Assembly: GCF_002836775.1 (NCBI RefSeq)
Contig: NZ_PJAQ01000006.1
Span: forward strand, 62,001 to 126,000
Direction: 5' to 3'
Source of the DNA: Colwellia sp. 12G3
GTDB taxonomy: Bacteria > Pseudomonadota > Gammaproteobacteria > Enterobacterales > Alteromonadaceae
DNA length: 64,000 nt
A model generated the notes under the pieces. It had not been told where the DNA came from, ran no database searches, and saw nothing but the letters and a program-made list of their open reading frames with translations. Shown one piece after another: positions 63,534-64,000 of the stretch (its first letter is position 1; each line of letters opens with the position of its first letter). The position numbers and the translations under genes are program-made.

Positions 63534-64000
63534 ATGAAAGTCTTAGCTAAGTGTTTATTAACAGGCGCTACTGGAGGCATTGGTGAGGCTATTGCGTTTG
63601 AATTAGCTAAGCAAGGCTACACACTGGTGCTTCATGGTCGAAATGAAGAAAAACTTATTACACTGCGTGATCGACTTCCTTTTCTTGGTGACGCTAGCTC
63701 TCATGAGATCGTCACCGGTGATATTACCCAGACAGATGATAGAAACTATATTCTTGAACAAGCGTTTTTAAACGCTCCTGTTACCTTATTGATCAATAAC
63801 GCTGGGGTTTCTTCCTTTAATAATTTTATAAATATCAGTAACCAAGAAATCAACGAAATAATCACTGTAAACCTTATTGCGACTATGCAATTAACACAGG
63901 GTTTTTTAAATGTTAAAGAACTAAGTAAAGCAACAATAGTCAATATGGGCTCCGCTCTAGGGGCCATAGGTTTCCCTGGTTACAGTGCTTATTGTGCGAG
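63534..64000 (+). CDS. Short-chain dehydrogenase/reductase (3' end outside window)
   Basis: About 155 residues are visible. The Rossmann motif is TGATGGIGE, followed by LLINNAGVSS and the serine in NMGSALGAIGFPGYSAYCA, where the catalytic Tyr lies at the window edge (YSAY). GGAGG overlaps the upstream stop and the gap is only 3 bp, so it is the fourth gene of the thermostable-hemolysin operon. Confidence 0.9.
   Translation, partial: MKVLAKCLLTGATGGIGEAIAFELAKQGYTLVLHGRNEEKLITLRDRLPFLGDASSHEIVTGDITQTDDRNYILEQAFLNAPVTLLINNAGVSSFNNFINISNQEINEIITVNLIATMQLTQGFLNVKELSKATIVNMGSALGAIGFPGYSAYCA

Overview
This window is a piece of chromosome from an AT-rich marine gammaproteobacterium. The best guess is a Colwellia-like member of the Alteromonadales. 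Grounds: low GC, gammaproteobacterial gene families, many multidomain hybrid kinases, a thermostable-hemolysin operon, a PEP-CTERM sorting tag and a decayed tRNA His/Pro pair. Names rest on motif recognition only, since no database search was possible.

Layout. 1-5.4 kb: the 5' part of a secreted PPC-like repeat protein, a small exported protein, and a two-gene unit (TIM44-like/zinc-ribbon/TerB protein plus SPFH/zinc-ribbon protein) that looks like a membrane-stress module. 5.4-9.2 kb: LysR regulator, SMR transporter and the glutathione-dependent formaldehyde pathway (frmA, fghA). 9.2-10.5 kb: a diguanylate cyclase with a c-type-heme Tll0287-like sensor. 11.2-11.4 kb: two degenerate tRNA genes (Pro, His), remains of a tRNA operon. 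11.5-26.3 kb: an accessory region bounded by two inverted, nearly identical 1.17-kb copies of a Sel1-repeat gene. It holds a periplasmic binding protein, a VpsR-like sigma-54 activator, a metzincin protease, a large DUF11-type surface protein, a DsbA-like lipoprotein, an ORF-deleted group II intron and a PEP-CTERM gene remnant.

26.4-31.6 kb: RutR-like TetR regulator, di-heme cytochrome c peroxidase overlapping a hybrid histidine kinase, and an esterase. 31.9-35.7 kb: class V glyoxylate aminotransferase (probable bhcA), divergent Tsx-like porin and malic enzyme. 35.9-44.4 kb: PepSY membrane protein, PEBP protein, AraC regulator, two acetyltransferases, a binding protein/hybrid kinase pair, a 58-residue membrane protein and a phospholipase A2-like protein. 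44.6-49.6 kb: probable bhcD, bhcC and bhcB divergent from an IclR regulator (bhcR), then a GlcG-like gene. With the aminotransferase 11 kb away this makes a complete beta-hydroxyaspartate cycle (glyoxylate to oxaloacetate). A palindrome-like site related to one upstream of bhcR lies at the aminotransferase promoter and ties the two loci together.

49.8-60.3 kb: Bax-like protein, MFS transporter, a second Tll0287-type sensor (hybrid kinase), an OXA-2-like class D beta-lactamase, a LysR/rhodanese pair, MOSC protein, an unrecognised 325-residue protein and a DUF417 membrane protein. 60.6-64.0 kb: a tightly coupled operon of thermostable-hemolysin-family protein, AMP-forming ligase, heme-oxygenase-like (TenA/PqqC fold) protein and a short-chain dehydrogenase cut by the window end. 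It looks like a small-molecule biosynthetic operon and, with the split beta-hydroxyaspartate cycle, is the most interesting content.
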